From: DASRHY01 sp035650275
GTDB lineage: Bacteria; Actinomycetota; Actinomycetes; Propionibacteriales; Kribbellaceae
NCBI GenBank assembly: GCA_035650275.1
Contig: DASRHY010000067.1
Location: 1-64,000, forward strand
Length of the DNA: 64,000 nucleotides
Direction: 5' to 3'
The notes under the pieces are model-generated. The model was not told the DNA's origin, did not search any database, and saw only the letters and a program-made list of their open reading frames with translations. Below, in pieces: positions 7,994-16,242 of this stretch. The translations under genes and the position numbers were made by a program. Numbering within the stretch: position 1 is the first letter of the stretch; the number at the start of each line of letters is the position of its first letter.

Positions 7994-8023
7994 GGTAGTA
8001 CGCAGCAACCACCACTGCGGATT
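7994..8023 (-). promoter_or_regulatory. ECF sigma autoregulatory promoter
   Basis: On the minus strand it reads AATCCG-N15-CGTACTACC. The same boxes and the same 15-base spacer recur at 6712-6741. The CGTA core lies eight bases before GTG 7990, consistent with a leaderless message. Confidence 0.75.
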
Positions 8024-8131
8024 CAACCCCAACGCCGGCACGACGACCAGACCCCGTCAGGTGCGCTCACGTGCCAGATGTTGCTGTTCCAGCTTGCCTT
8101 CGAGCGCGCTCGAATCCATACCGTCACGACC

Positions 8132-9004
8132 ATGGATATGACAAGCGAGACCAAGACATGGATCATCACCGGCGCGAGCTCGGGCCTCGGCCTGGCGCTA
8201 GCAGAAGCTGCGCTGCAGGCTGGAGAGCGGGTGGTCGGGACGGCGCGGCGAGTCGGCCGGTTCGATGCGCTGCGGGAACGGTACGGGGATCGGCTGGTGG
8301 CGCTCGAACACGACGTGCGTGACACAGCAGCGGCTGCCACGGTCGTGCAGCGCGGCTTGGACGCATTCGGGCGGATCGACGTGCTGGTCAACAACGCCGG
8401 TGTCGGCCAGGTCGGGGCTGCCGAGGAGGTCACGGACGCCGAGCTGCGGGACATGCTCGATCAGCACTTGTTCGGCCCGGCCGCCTACGTGCGAGCGGTG
8501 CTCCCACACATGCGGGAGAACCACTCGGGCGCGATCGTGCAGATGAGCAGCCAGGGAGGGCGGATGTCGTTCCCGGCGGTCGGCAGCTACTCGGCTGGCA
8601 AGTTCGCGCTGGAAGGCTGGTCCGAAGCACTCGCTGGCGAGGTCGCACCGTTCGGCGTCCGTGTGCTGATCGTGGAGCCCAGTCGTTTCCGAACCGAGTT
8701 CAACGCAATCGGCGTGCTACGCGCGGTGACGCAGAACGTGGCGTACGACGAGGTGATTGGTGCTGTGCGTGCGAATATGACCGAGGCCGACGGAATCCAG
8801 GAAGGCGACCCAGACGGCGCAGCCACCGCGATCCGTGACGTTCTCGAAGCCGCAGACGCGCCGCTGCGGTTGCCTCTCGGGTCCGAAGCCGTCCGCAACC
8901 TCACCCGCGTCTACCAGCGCGCGCTAGACGACCTCCGGCGATGGGCAAGCGTGAGTGAATCGGCGGACTTTCCCGGTATGCCGCCGGCCGTCCGTGCGTT
9001 CTAA
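8132..9004 (+). CDS. SDR family oxidoreductase
   Basis: A 290-residue classical short-chain dehydrogenase. It has the NAD(P)-binding TGASSGLGLALAEAA near the start, the NNAG motif (VLVNNAGVGQVG), the catalytic Ser in VQMSSQGGR and the Y-x3-K pair in SYSAGKFALEGWSEA. The Arg-rich GTARRVGR after beta-2 favours NADP. ATG 8132 or ATG 8138 could start it; there is no good ribosome site, so a leaderless message is possible. A MerR regulator gene follows 28 bases downstream in the same direction, a common pairing in which MerR controls the dehydrogenase. The substrate is unknown. Confidence 0.9.
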   Translation: MDMTSETKTWIITGASSGLGLALAEAALQAGERVVGTARRVGRFDALRERYGDRLVALEHDVRDTAAAATVVQRGLDAFGRIDVLVNNAGVGQVGAAEEVTDAELRDMLDQHLFGPAAYVRAVLPHMRENHSGAIVQMSSQGGRMSFPAVGSYSAGKFALEGWSEALAGEVAPFGVRVLIVEPSRFRTEFNAIGVLRAVTQNVAYDEVIGAVRANMTEADGIQEGDPDGAATAIRDVLEAADAPLRLPLGSEAVRNLTRVYQRALDDLRRWASVSESADFPGMPPAVRAF

Positions 9005-9032
9005 CCGCCGTACCGTGTCATCCGTGTCACCC

Positions 9033-9440
9033 ATGGCAACCGAAGCGCTGGTCGAGCGCATTCTCGCCACCGGCGACGACCCGCCTACGTCGGTCGTCGA
9101 AGCGGCCGAGTTCGTCGGCCTGTCCACATACACCCTCCGCTACTACGAACAGCAGGGCCTCGTGCGGCCCGCCCGCAACGCCTCCGGATACCGCGAGTAC
9201 TCCGCTTCCGACTTGCGCCGTCTCGTCTTCCTCACCCGGATGCGGCTGTCCGGCATGACCATGCACGACCTCAAGCGGTACATCGCGCTGGTCGAGCAAG
9301 GCGCGAGCACCATCCCCGAACGGCGGCGGATCATGCTCGACCAGAGCGGCCGCATCAGACGACGACTCCGTGAACTCAGCCTCGCGCTGGAGACCACCGA
9401 GTACAAGATCCGCGCCCACAACGGTCACCCCGACGGCTGA
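9033..9440 (+). CDS. MerR family transcriptional regulator
   Basis: A 135-residue MerR-type regulator. The N-terminal winged helix reads VVEAAEFVGLSTYTLRYYEQQGLVRPARN, and a coiled-coil dimerisation helix follows (about 85-125). It lacks C-terminal metal-binding cysteines, so it belongs to the drug or organic-effector subgroup. The ATG at 9033 lies in a poor ribosome-site context; GTG 9024 is an alternative. It probably forms a unit with the SDR gene 28 bases upstream. Confidence 0.9.
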   Translation: MATEALVERILATGDDPPTSVVEAAEFVGLSTYTLRYYEQQGLVRPARNASGYREYSASDLRRLVFLTRMRLSGMTMHDLKRYIALVEQGASTIPERRRIMLDQSGRIRRRLRELSLALETTEYKIRAHNGHPDG

Positions 9441-9486
9441 CGACCGCAGTGTGCGGGCACCCGGCGCATCGAGCTCGCGCGCGCAT

Positions 9487-12219
9487 TCATTGTTCGAGGG
9501 CGAGTGAGCGCTCGACCCGGCTGAGCTGACCGTGTAGCGCTGGCGAGGGCACCGTGCCGGTCTGCTGCCTGAGGGCGCGGGCGTCGTCGAGGTGTATGCC
9601 GGCCCGCCGGTAGTCACCTCGGTCGTGGTCGAGCACGGCCATCGCCTCCAGGACGGATGCCGTACCACCGAGATGACGCAGGCGCCGGGACACGTCGAGC
9701 GCCTGATTCAGCAGCGCCTCCGCGCGTTCGTGATCGCCGGCCAAGACCGCGAGTTGTGCCGCCAACGTGCCGGCCGAGGCGAGCCCCTCCTGATAACCGA
9801 TGCTCTGGTACGCCGCGAGGCTCGCCGATGCCAGCGCGGACGCCTCCGCGGTGCGACCGAACGCGAACTCCGCATGCGCGCGATAGTCCAGGGCGCTCCC
9901 GAGCACCATCGGCTCGCCGACCTCCTCCGCCAGGGCTTGAGCCTCGCGAAGCAACTGTTCGCCCGCGTCCTGATCTCCTTTCGCGTGGGCGGACCGACCG
10001 GCCAGTGCCGTGACAAGGGCAAGCGTCCACGGCCGGCCGGAGTTGCGTGCGCTCCTCATGGCAGCGCCGTGATGTTCATGAGCGGCGGTGTAGTCGCCCT
10101 GTGCCCAGGCGGCCATCCCGAGTAGGTTCTCGGCGAGAGCGACGAGCTCCAGATCCTGCAGGGCCGTCGCGGCGTCGAGCTGGCGGCGCGCCTGGTCAAC
10201 AGCTATGGCTGCGTCGCCTTGCGCGAGGGCCGTCGAAGCGAGAGTCCGCAGTAGGCGAACGCGGACATGAGGGTCGGTCTCGGTGCTGAGGACGGCATTC
10301 GCCCATGATCGGAGTTCAGAGAGTTGGCCGTCGAGGAACCACGGCCAGTACATGTCGGCGACGAGGCGACCCGCGGATGCCCAGCGCTCGGCGATGGCGT
10401 GGGTGGTCGCCCTTCGCAGGTCTTCCGCGCTGGCGCGAGCGACCGCGGCCCACGCCGTCGCCTCCGTTGTCTGGATCCGGTCGTTGATTCGTGCTGCGAG
10501 ACTCACGTGGTACTCGACGTGTCGCCGCCGCGAGCTGCCGCGCGTTGTCGCTGTCGCCTTCTCTTGGGCGAACTGTCGCACCGGATCGAGGAAGCGGTAA
10601 CGAGCCTGCCCGATCAGATCGAAATCTCGCGTGAGCAACGAACGCCCGAGTAGGTGGTCGACCGCATCCGACGCGTCGTCGCCCACAACCGCGCTGGCGG
10701 CCTCACGATCAAAGGAACCCGCGAACACGGACAGAGCAGCGAAAGCCTCCCGATCTCGTGCATCAAGTAGATCGTGGCTCCAGCCGATCACAGCCCGCAT
10801 TGTGCGATGCCTCGGGTCACCCGCGAGTGCGTCAGCCGCGAGCGCGTCCAGCGGCTGGTCCAGACTGCTGACGAGCTGCTCCAGCGACAGCGCGGCGGTT
10901 CTGGCCGCAGCCAGCTCGAGCGCGAGCGGAAGCCCCTCCAGCCTGCCGACGATGGCCCGCACACCGTCGACGTTGAGCTCGGCCGTTGGGTTCGCCGCCC
11001 GGGCACGTGATGTGAACAGCTCGGCGCCTGCGGTCTCGTCGAGCCCGCTCAGTTGAACGATCTGCTCACCGGGAGCTCGCAGTGGCTGGCGGGTGGTCGC
11101 AAGGATCCGCAGGTACGGGCAGCGGGACAGCAGGCGGGTCGCCAGCTCCGCCACCACCTCGACAACGTGTTCGCAGGTATCCAGAACGAGCAAGCCTCGG
11201 CGCCCGGACAGGTAGTCGCACATGAGATCGATCTCATGCCTCGGGGACTCGGCTAGCTGGAGTGCTCGAGCCACACTCGTGGCGACATCGCTGCCGGCCA
11301 GGACCGGGGCGAGCTCAACAAACCACACCGCCCCGTAGCGTGGGGCTGGCGCGGCGGCGACCTCGACCGCGAGCCTGGACTTGCCTATCCCACCCGGTCC
11401 GGTGAGCGTCACGAGACGAGCCACCGTAAGCGCTGACCGCAACGTGGCAAGATCGCCGTCGCGACCAATCAGCCGGGTCACCGGCGCCGGTGGAGCCGCC
11501 GCGGGGCGGGCCGGCGCGGCGAACAGGGACGGGTCTTGTGCGAGTACGGCGGCCTCCACCGCACGCAGCTCGGGCCCCGGTTCCAGCCCTACCTCGTCAG
11601 CGAGATACCGGCGGGCCCGCGCGTACGCCGCGAGTGCGTCAGCTTGCCGGCCAGCCGCGTAGAGGGCCTTTACCTGTAGGACGCGCAACCGCTCACGTAG
11701 GGGGTGCTCGTCGACGAGCGCCGCGAGCTCGGCAAGCACTGTGGCTCCGAGGCCAGCGTCGAGCTCCTGGGCCAGGCGGGCCTCCACGGCGGAAAGGCGC
11801 ACCTCCTCCAGGCGCGTTGCGGTGGCCCGCGCCCAGGGCTGGTCGACCCATTCCTCAAGGGCCGCGCCGCGCCACAGCGCCAGCGCCTCTTGATACCTGC
11901 GGGTGTGGACCAGATCCTCGAAGCGGTCCGCATCAACCGACCCCGGCCTGACATCGAGCCGGTATCCTCCCGGGACCGTCGTGACCTCCTGGGCGCCGAG
12001 ACACCGGCGCAGGTCCCGTATGTAGCCGTGGATGAGGTTGGGAGCAGACCGGGGCGGTACGTCGCCCCACAGAGTGTCCGCGATCCGGTCAACACTTACG
12101 AATCGGCCGCGGTTTACCACCAACAGAGCGAGCAAGGTCCGCGACTTGGATGCGGACAGCTGGACCTCGGCGCCGTTGTTGTCGAGCACTCGCATCGGGC
12201 CGAGCACTTCGTACTCCAC
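9487..12219 (-). CDS. SARP/AfsR-type regulator with BTAD, NB-ARC ATPase and TPR domains
   Basis: A 910-residue regulator. The N-terminal OmpR-type DNA-binding domain (about 1-85) contains SKSRTLLALLV and the HGYIRDLRR recognition helix. A BTAD domain follows (about 95-235), then an NB-ARC ATPase with Walker A GPGGIGKSRL (about 274-283) and Walker B GLLVLDTCEHV, and about 300 residues of TPR-like helices. GTG 12217-12219 is chosen because it opens the DNA-binding domain (MEYEVLGPMRVL). Longer forms add 36 residues without homology. It is divergent from a four-gene cluster beginning at 12316, its likeliest target. SARPs usually activate secondary-metabolite operons, but no synthase is present here. 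Confidence 0.9.
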   Translation of the reverse strand: MEYEVLGPMRVLDNNGAEVQLSASKSRTLLALLVVNRGRFVSVDRIADTLWGDVPPRSAPNLIHGYIRDLRRCLGAQEVTTVPGGYRLDVRPGSVDADRFEDLVHTRRYQEALALWRGAALEEWVDQPWARATATRLEEVRLSAVEARLAQELDAGLGATVLAELAALVDEHPLRERLRVLQVKALYAAGRQADALAAYARARRYLADEVGLEPGPELRAVEAAVLAQDPSLFAAPARPAAAPPAPVTRLIGRDGDLATLRSALTVARLVTLTGPGGIGKSRLAVEVAAAPAPRYGAVWFVELAPVLAGSDVATSVARALQLAESPRHEIDLMCDYLSGRRGLLVLDTCEHVVEVVAELATRLLSRCPYLRILATTRQPLRAPGEQIVQLSGLDETAGAELFTSRARAANPTAELNVDGVRAIVGRLEGLPLALELAAARTAALSLEQLVSSLDQPLDALAADALAGDPRHRTMRAVIGWSHDLLDARDREAFAALSVFAGSFDREAASAVVGDDASDAVDHLLGRSLLTRDFDLIGQARYRFLDPVRQFAQEKATATTRGSSRRRHVEYHVSLAARINDRIQTTEATAWAAVARASAEDLRRATTHAIAERWASAGRLVADMYWPWFLDGQLSELRSWANAVLSTETDPHVRVRLLRTLASTALAQGDAAIAVDQARRQLDAATALQDLELVALAENLLGMAAWAQGDYTAAHEHHGAAMRSARNSGRPWTLALVTALAGRSAHAKGDQDAGEQLLREAQALAEEVGEPMVLGSALDYRAHAEFAFGRTAEASALASASLAAYQSIGYQEGLASAGTLAAQLAVLAGDHERAEALLNQALDVSRRLRHLGGTASVLEAMAVLDHDRGDYRRAGIHLDDARALRQQTGTVPSPALHGQLSRVERSLALEQ

Positions 12220-12315
12220 GTTCGAAGCGTACGGATGCCGCCGGCTCCAGAGATACTCCAGCGCGGGACCAGAAGCTGCGGTCAGGCTGACGGTGCAATC
12301 ACCGAGGAGGAAACC

Positions 12316-12621
12316 ATGGTCATCCACATCGTCCGCTTCCGGTCAGCGCTGTCGGACGAGCGCATAACAGAGCTCTTCCATGTCCGCGCACCCGAGTACC
12401 TCGCCATCCCAGGGCTACTGCAGAAGTACTACCTCCGGTTCCGCAGCGGTGAGTACGGCGGCGTCTACGTTTGGGATTCCGCTGCGTCGATGCAGCGGTT
12501 CATGGGCGGCGAGCTGGCCCGCTCGATCTGCGATGTCTACCGCGTAGAGGAGCCGGTGCGCGACATCGCCGACGTCGTCCTCGCGCTGCGCGGCCAGAAC
12601 GCGACTGCCGCGTCAACATGA
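12316..12621 (+). CDS. YdhR-like putative monooxygenase (ferredoxin-like fold)
   Basis: A 101-residue single-domain protein. It opens MVIHIVRFRSALSDE and shows GLLQKYYLRFRSGEYGGVYVWDS, which match the dimeric alpha/beta-barrel YdhR family of putative cofactor-free monooxygenases. The start ATG 12316 follows GAGGAGG. It is the first gene of a rightward cluster divergent from the SARP regulator; the next gene begins 33 bases downstream. Its substrate is unknown. Confidence 0.85.
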   Translation: MVIHIVRFRSALSDERITELFHVRAPEYLAIPGLLQKYYLRFRSGEYGGVYVWDSAASMQRFMGGELARSICDVYRVEEPVRDIADVVLALRGQNATAAST

Positions 12622-12654
12622 GCCGTGATTCGACCGCTTCCAGGAGGTCCTATC

Positions 12655-13179
12655 ATGTCCGCCGCCGGCGTCACTCAACCAACGATCGACTACGGGCACG
12701 TGGAGCTGCTGCCGGTGCACTTCGACGACCTTGACCCGATGGGGATGGTCCACAACTCCCGGTACGCGCTACTGATCGAGCGCGCGTTAGCCCTGTTCTG
12801 GAGACACCATGGTCACACCTTTCGTGACGGCCGGCCAACCACCCCGGACGCATTCAACGTCGTCAAGGAGTTCAGCATCGGTTATAGCAGCCCGATCCGC
12901 GGGACAGGCGACGTCTGCGTTCACTTCTGGCTCGAGCACATGGGAAGGTCCTCCGGGGTGTATGACTTCCGCATTCTCTCCTGCGACGGCACGACCGTTT
13001 TCGCCGTAGGCCGCCGGGTCGTGATCAAACTCGACGAGCGGACGCTGCGCCCATCGCCGTGGACACCCCCAGCCCGCGCCATCGCCGAGGGCCTCCTACG
13101 CCGCCCCGGGCGTGTGCAGAGCCGCCCTAGGGCCCCGAGCGACACGCACAGTGGCCCATCCGTCCGATTCGCAAGCTGA
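12655..13179 (+). CDS. Hotdog-fold acyl-CoA thioesterase (4HBT type)
   Basis: A 174-residue protein with the 4-hydroxybenzoyl-CoA thioesterase signature VHFDDLDPMGMVHNSRYALLIE, where the Asp in DLDPMG is the expected catalytic residue. VVKEFSIGYSSPI is the core strand that follows. ATG 12655 has CAGGAGG upstream. The last 25 residues are Arg/Pro-rich and probably disordered. It sits second in the cluster opposite the SARP gene, where it could release an acyl-CoA or carrier-bound intermediate. Confidence 0.88.
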   Translation: MSAAGVTQPTIDYGHVELLPVHFDDLDPMGMVHNSRYALLIERALALFWRHHGHTFRDGRPTTPDAFNVVKEFSIGYSSPIRGTGDVCVHFWLEHMGRSSGVYDFRILSCDGTTVFAVGRRVVIKLDERTLRPSPWTPPARAIAEGLLRRPGRVQSRPRAPSDTHSGPSVRFAS

Positions 13180-13222
13180 TGCTGCCCTACAGGTTGTTGC
13201 GTCCGTTCAAAGGGGACCAGTC

Positions 13223-13660
13223 ATGACGAGCGGTTACGGCATCCAAATCAGGATGGCAGAGGCCAACCCTCGTGCCGTCGATCCGAGAGGCGTGATCTTC
13301 AAGCATCACCGAGCCGGGCACGCGCAAGTGATGATCGAAATGTTGACTGGCGGCCATCTGCTGCACCTCGCGGTCGCCGGCTGCCTGTTCAACAACATTC
13401 TTCGAGTGGCAGCCGAGCGCGGTGTCACGGTTAGCCAGCTTGAGGTCTCGGTCGACGGCGAATTCGATGGCGAGCCAGCGGTATCGACTGGGATCAGCTA
13501 CTCGGTGCGGGTCACCGGCGACGTCTCGCCGGAAGACCTGCGCCGGCTCATCCACGACTGCGAACAGGACATGGCGATCGGGAACACGCTGCAGCGAGGT
13601 ACTCCGGTGCGCGCCGCCGGCATTCAGGTGAACGGCGTCGCAGCGGCGCTGCCGAGCTGA
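13223..13660 (+). CDS. OsmC family protein lacking the second redox cysteine
   Basis: A 145-residue OsmC/Ohr-fold protein. The first conserved Cys is Cys54 in LAVAGCLFNNI at the start of the long central helix. In Ohr and OsmC the partner Cys precedes a NTL motif; here that position is Met117 (MAIGNTL), with Cys113 four residues earlier. Peroxidase activity is therefore uncertain and it may belong to a non-peroxidase branch. The start ATG 13223 has AGGGGA upstream. It is third in the SARP-linked cluster. Confidence 0.85.
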   Translation: MTSGYGIQIRMAEANPRAVDPRGVIFKHHRAGHAQVMIEMLTGGHLLHLAVAGCLFNNILRVAAERGVTVSQLEVSVDGEFDGEPAVSTGISYSVRVTGDVSPEDLRRLIHDCEQDMAIGNTLQRGTPVRAAGIQVNGVAAALPS

Positions 13661-13813
13661 CGCCGGAGCCTGCTGCCAGCAGATGGGACCACTTCTTCCT
13701 GGCTCACGCTCCAGACGCCCTCCCCACCAAGAGCGAGCGGCGAGAACACCCGCGATCAACCACCGGCCGATCGACGCAGGGCGACCAACTCCCTTCCCGT
13801 GGGAGAATTCGCC

Positions 13814-14641
13814 ATGGCGACCGAGGGCAGGTGGGCAACAGGGCACCTGCAGGTCGAGGGCAGGTCGGTCCATTACCGACGTAGCGTTGGTAGGAGCGGC
13901 TTGCCCGTCGTCCACATTCACGGCTTCGCCATCTCCGGCGCATACCTCATGCCGACGGCCCGCCTCCTAGCCAGCCGATGGGTCAACGTGGTCCCGGACC
14001 TGCCCGGGTACGGTCGCAGCGAGCGGCGCGACTATGTACTGGACATTCCCGCTCTCGCTGGGGCCCTGCTGGCGGTCCTCGACTCGCTGGATATCGACCA
14101 GGCCGTGCTGGTAGGGAACTCGATGGGCTGTCCGATCGGCCTCGAGGTGGCGTACGAGGCACCCGAGCGGGTCCACCGACTGGTCCTGGTCTCCCCCGCT
14201 GGAGGTGTGCAGAACCAGCCGCTGCCACGCGCGCTCGGCCAGTTGGCGCTGGACGTGGTTCGTGAGAGCCCGAGGATGGTCCCCGTCGCCCTGCCGGACT
14301 ACCTCAGGTTCGGACCCGTCAACGGCTTGCGCCTGTTCCACGAGCTGACCCGGTTTCCCTCCCTTGAGCGGTTACTGCACACCCCTGTCCCGACGTTGGC
14401 CGTCCTGGGTGGCCGAGACCCACTCATGCCCTCTCTGTCCCGCGTCCGCGAGGTCGGTCGGCTCGCGCCCGAGCACGTGACGGTTGCGCTCGTCGAACAG
14501 GCGGCGCACGCGGTGAACTTCAGCCACCCCGATGTGTTGGCGCAGGTGATCGAGGCCTGGCTGGACGGCGTACTGCTCGCCGACGGCGCTCGACTCCCCG
14601 CTGGGGTGCGCGTGGTCGACCTACGCCCCGACGCCGTGTGA
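13814..14641 (+). CDS. Alpha/beta hydrolase
   Basis: A 275-residue alpha/beta hydrolase-fold protein. It has the oxyanion VVHIHGFAISG, the nucleophile elbow GNSMGC, an acid in GGRDPLMP and the catalytic His in QAAHAVNFSHP. Its overall length and PDLPGYGRS motif match the meta-cleavage-product hydrolase/lipase group. ATG 13814 follows GGGAGAA; GTG 13799 is a weaker alternative. It closes the cluster facing the SARP regulator, 153 bases after the OsmC gene, so it may have its own promoter. Confidence 0.9.
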   Translation: MATEGRWATGHLQVEGRSVHYRRSVGRSGLPVVHIHGFAISGAYLMPTARLLASRWVNVVPDLPGYGRSERRDYVLDIPALAGALLAVLDSLDIDQAVLVGNSMGCPIGLEVAYEAPERVHRLVLVSPAGGVQNQPLPRALGQLALDVVRESPRMVPVALPDYLRFGPVNGLRLFHELTRFPSLERLLHTPVPTLAVLGGRDPLMPSLSRVREVGRLAPEHVTVALVEQAAHAVNFSHPDVLAQVIEAWLDGVLLADGARLPAGVRVVDLRPDAV

Positions 14642-15099
14642 CCCGATGCCTCCTCACGCATGCCGACACGGCGCTAGTCACACCGACCGAGCTCGCCAGG
14701 GATCTGAGTCACAGCCCGGCCAGCACGATGACGCTCAGCACAGCCCCTCCGTCTCGGGGATCCGCGCAGCGGATGGTGACCTGGTAGCCCAGCGTTCGAG
14801 CTTCCGCACCGCCTTTCGGCGCACCTGCTCGTCGCTGAGCCTGCGTACCGCTGAGCCGCCCGGGTCGTCGTAGAGGGCGCCGGTCGGGTCGGGTGACGTC
14901 GACCAGTTCGCCTGAACAACCGGTCGGCGGTGGATCCGGGACCTTCGGGCCGCCGACCGGCAGGGAGGGGTGGGTCTGGTAACGGTCGCTACCGGTCGGC
15001 GACTCCTATCGCGTACCCACCGACCGGTGGTCACTAACGGTACTTGGCCGGCCGCCGTGTTCCGGCGGCGTGCGCAGGCGGCTCAGCACTGCGCGAGAT
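14642..15099. other. Degenerate intergenic segment
   Basis: About 460 bases without an intact gene. The only recognisable content is a transposase-like tail on the minus strand (14709-14905) broken by a frameshift. The remainder around 14910-15090 is rich in CCGGTCGG-type short repeats with no clear reading frame. Confidence 0.5.
14709..14905 (-). pseudogene. Broken C-terminal tail of a transposase (IS110-like)
   Basis: The minus strand reads PDPTGALYDD, then EQVRRKAVRKLER. After a one-base frameshift near 14790 it continues LGYQVTIRCADPR and stops at TGA 14709-14711. Many actinobacterial transposases end with a DPTARFHDLG, a basic KxRNxxRQLEALG helix and a YxVTL strand, and this fragment has the same order. 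There is no upstream catalytic domain, inverted repeat or start, so it is a relic. The family assignment rests on a short motif only. Confidence 0.4.
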
Positions 15100-15396
15100 T
15101 CAGCGTGGCCACTGCAGCGCGTCGGATGGCAGGTGGGGGTGACCGCGGTAGCGCAGCGCGAGCAGTACGAGGGTGAGGCAGGGGCTGGCGTTGCACGCGC
15201 TGGCCGCGTCGGTGTCGTGAGCATGGAACTCGAGGAGGCGCCGGCGGGCCTGCAATTCACGGCGCCCGGCGCGAGCGAGGTTGTCGTCGGCGGCGCGGGC
15301 CTGCTCCTCGGCGAGCCGGGCACGGAGGAACTCGGCGAGACGGGCGTCTGCAGACCGGGTGCGGTCCCGGTCGGGGCCGCGGCTCGCATCGTCCAC
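15100..15396 (-). CDS. DUF6221 family protein
   Basis: A 98-residue protein with the DUF6221 pattern: an N-terminal FLRARLAEEQ helix, ELQARRRLLEFHA in the middle, then SPCLTLVLLALRYRGHPHLP at the end, where family members have a PCxTLRLLALPYAxHP motif. It is shorter than the usual 110-150 residues and lacks the central Trp/His block, so it may be a shortened copy. The start is GTG 15394-15396 with GGGAAGG eight bases upstream. The family is of unknown function and frequent in actinobacterial mobile elements, in line with the tRNA fragment 300 bases away. Confidence 0.6.
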   Translation of the reverse strand: MDDASRGPDRDRTRSADARLAEFLRARLAEEQARAADDNLARAGRRELQARRRLLEFHAHDTDAASACNASPCLTLVLLALRYRGHPHLPSDALQWPR

Positions 15397-15611
15397 AGAG
15401 ACAGCCTTCCCAGAGTCAGAGAGTTACAACGCACATGTCTCGCGGCGGACCGGCGTCGATCACCGCGTTCAACGAACAGGCACGGCACCGAGTTACGGAT
15501 CTCAGATCGTGACTGTCCGATCGCGCCGGGCGGCGGTCCGGGAAGGACTGCCATCAGCCCGATGCGACATGCTGCACAACGGCGCGGCACGCGCGGGGCG
15601 CGAAATTGAGT

Positions 15612-15628
15612 CGCCGGCAGAGCCGGCG
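15612..15628. terminator. GC-rich hairpin, possible terminator
   Basis: CGCCGGC-AGA-GCCGGCG is a perfect 7-bp stem with a 3-base loop. No T-run follows on either strand, so a termination role is uncertain. Confidence 0.35.
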
Positions 15629-15703
15629 CGCCCGATAGTTGCTATGCGCAACGTTGCCGCTCTACTGCGCACGGCTGGAGGAGGCGGCTAGTTGTCATTC
15701 CTC

Positions 15704-15745
15704 TTCGTAGTGAGAAGGTCGTCGGTTCGATTCCGACAGGCGGCT
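15704..15745 (+). repeat. 3' fragment of tRNA-Thr(CGT), probable attachment-site scar
   Basis: The segment holds the anticodon loop TTCGTAG (anticodon CGT at 15706-15708), the 3' half of the anticodon stem, the variable loop AGGTC, a perfect T arm (GTCGG-TTCGATT-CCGAC, 15721-15737) and the 3' acceptor strand AGGCGGC with discriminator T. The upstream bases do not pair with the anticodon or acceptor stems, and no D arm is present. It is a partial copy starting at the anticodon loop, exactly the portion duplicated when integrases insert elements into tRNA genes. Confidence 0.75.
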
Positions 15746-15912
15746 CAGCAACAAACCAAGGCCAGAGGCGATACCTGACCGAGGTTCCGGGTTCTCAGGG
15801 CCATCGTTGGCCCGACTTGCCAACTGCATTGCTATCAGGGTGCCAGCGCGCCGACCTCCGGTCCGTCGTCGGGTTCCTGGCCTGGTCGTCATCCCGAGCT
15901 GCGTATGTCGAG

Positions 15913-16242
15913 CTAGTCGACCTCGTCGACGGTTCGAGGTAGGCGGCCGGGAGTGAAGTGCACGAGGCCTTCCGGCACGAGCCACTGCATGGCCATGACC
16001 TCGAATCTGCCGGCACGCACTGCCGGGTCGGCTCGCTTGAGCTCGAGTGCATGCTGCGGGTCCGCGCGCAGGATCGACAGGCCGCGATAGTGCGGGTCGA
16101 GAAGCGGTCCCGCAGCAACCAGGTGGCCAGCGTCGTAGAGATCGGCGAGATGGGCCAGGTGTGCGTTCTGGAGCTCGGTGGTGGCGGCTGGCGCGGCGTC
16201 CCGTAGCGTCAACAAAGTGACGGTGAATCGTTCGAGTTGCAT
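15913..16242 (-). CDS. YciI-like protein
   Basis: A 109-residue ferredoxin-like-fold protein of the YciI/YCII group. It starts MQLERFTVTLLTLR and has HLAHLADLYDAGHLVAAGPLLD, the family's central H-x-x-x-L-x-x-G-x-L-x-x-AGP segment, and a His/Asp pair as the putative active site. ATG 16240-16242 is favoured because it opens the first strand; an upstream extension has no family match. It may be a dehydratase or a muconolactone-isomerase-like enzyme. It is divergent from the RidA gene at 16386. Confidence 0.82.
   Translation of the reverse strand: MQLERFTVTLLTLRDAAPAATTELQNAHLAHLADLYDAGHLVAAGPLLDPHYRGLSILRADPQHALELKRADPAVRAGRFEVMAMQWLVPEGLVHFTPGRLPRTVDEVD

Larger units (their letters stand above)
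15397..15912. other. Non-coding segment with hairpin and tRNA remnant
   Basis: No gene is supported here. It contains a 7-bp-arm hairpin at 15612-15628 and the tRNA-Thr 3' fragment at 15704-15745. An open frame on the minus strand ending in SESNRRPSHYE is simply the antisense of the tRNA fragment, a well-known artefact. Confidence 0.6.

Noticed and set aside
15655..15746. A complete tRNA gene
   Set aside because: Only the 3' half from the anticodon loop is present. The upstream bases do not pair to form an acceptor, D or anticodon stem.
15695..15985. A minus-strand frame ending SESNRRPSHYE
   Set aside because: The ending is the antisense translation of the tRNA-Thr fragment, a known annotation artefact.
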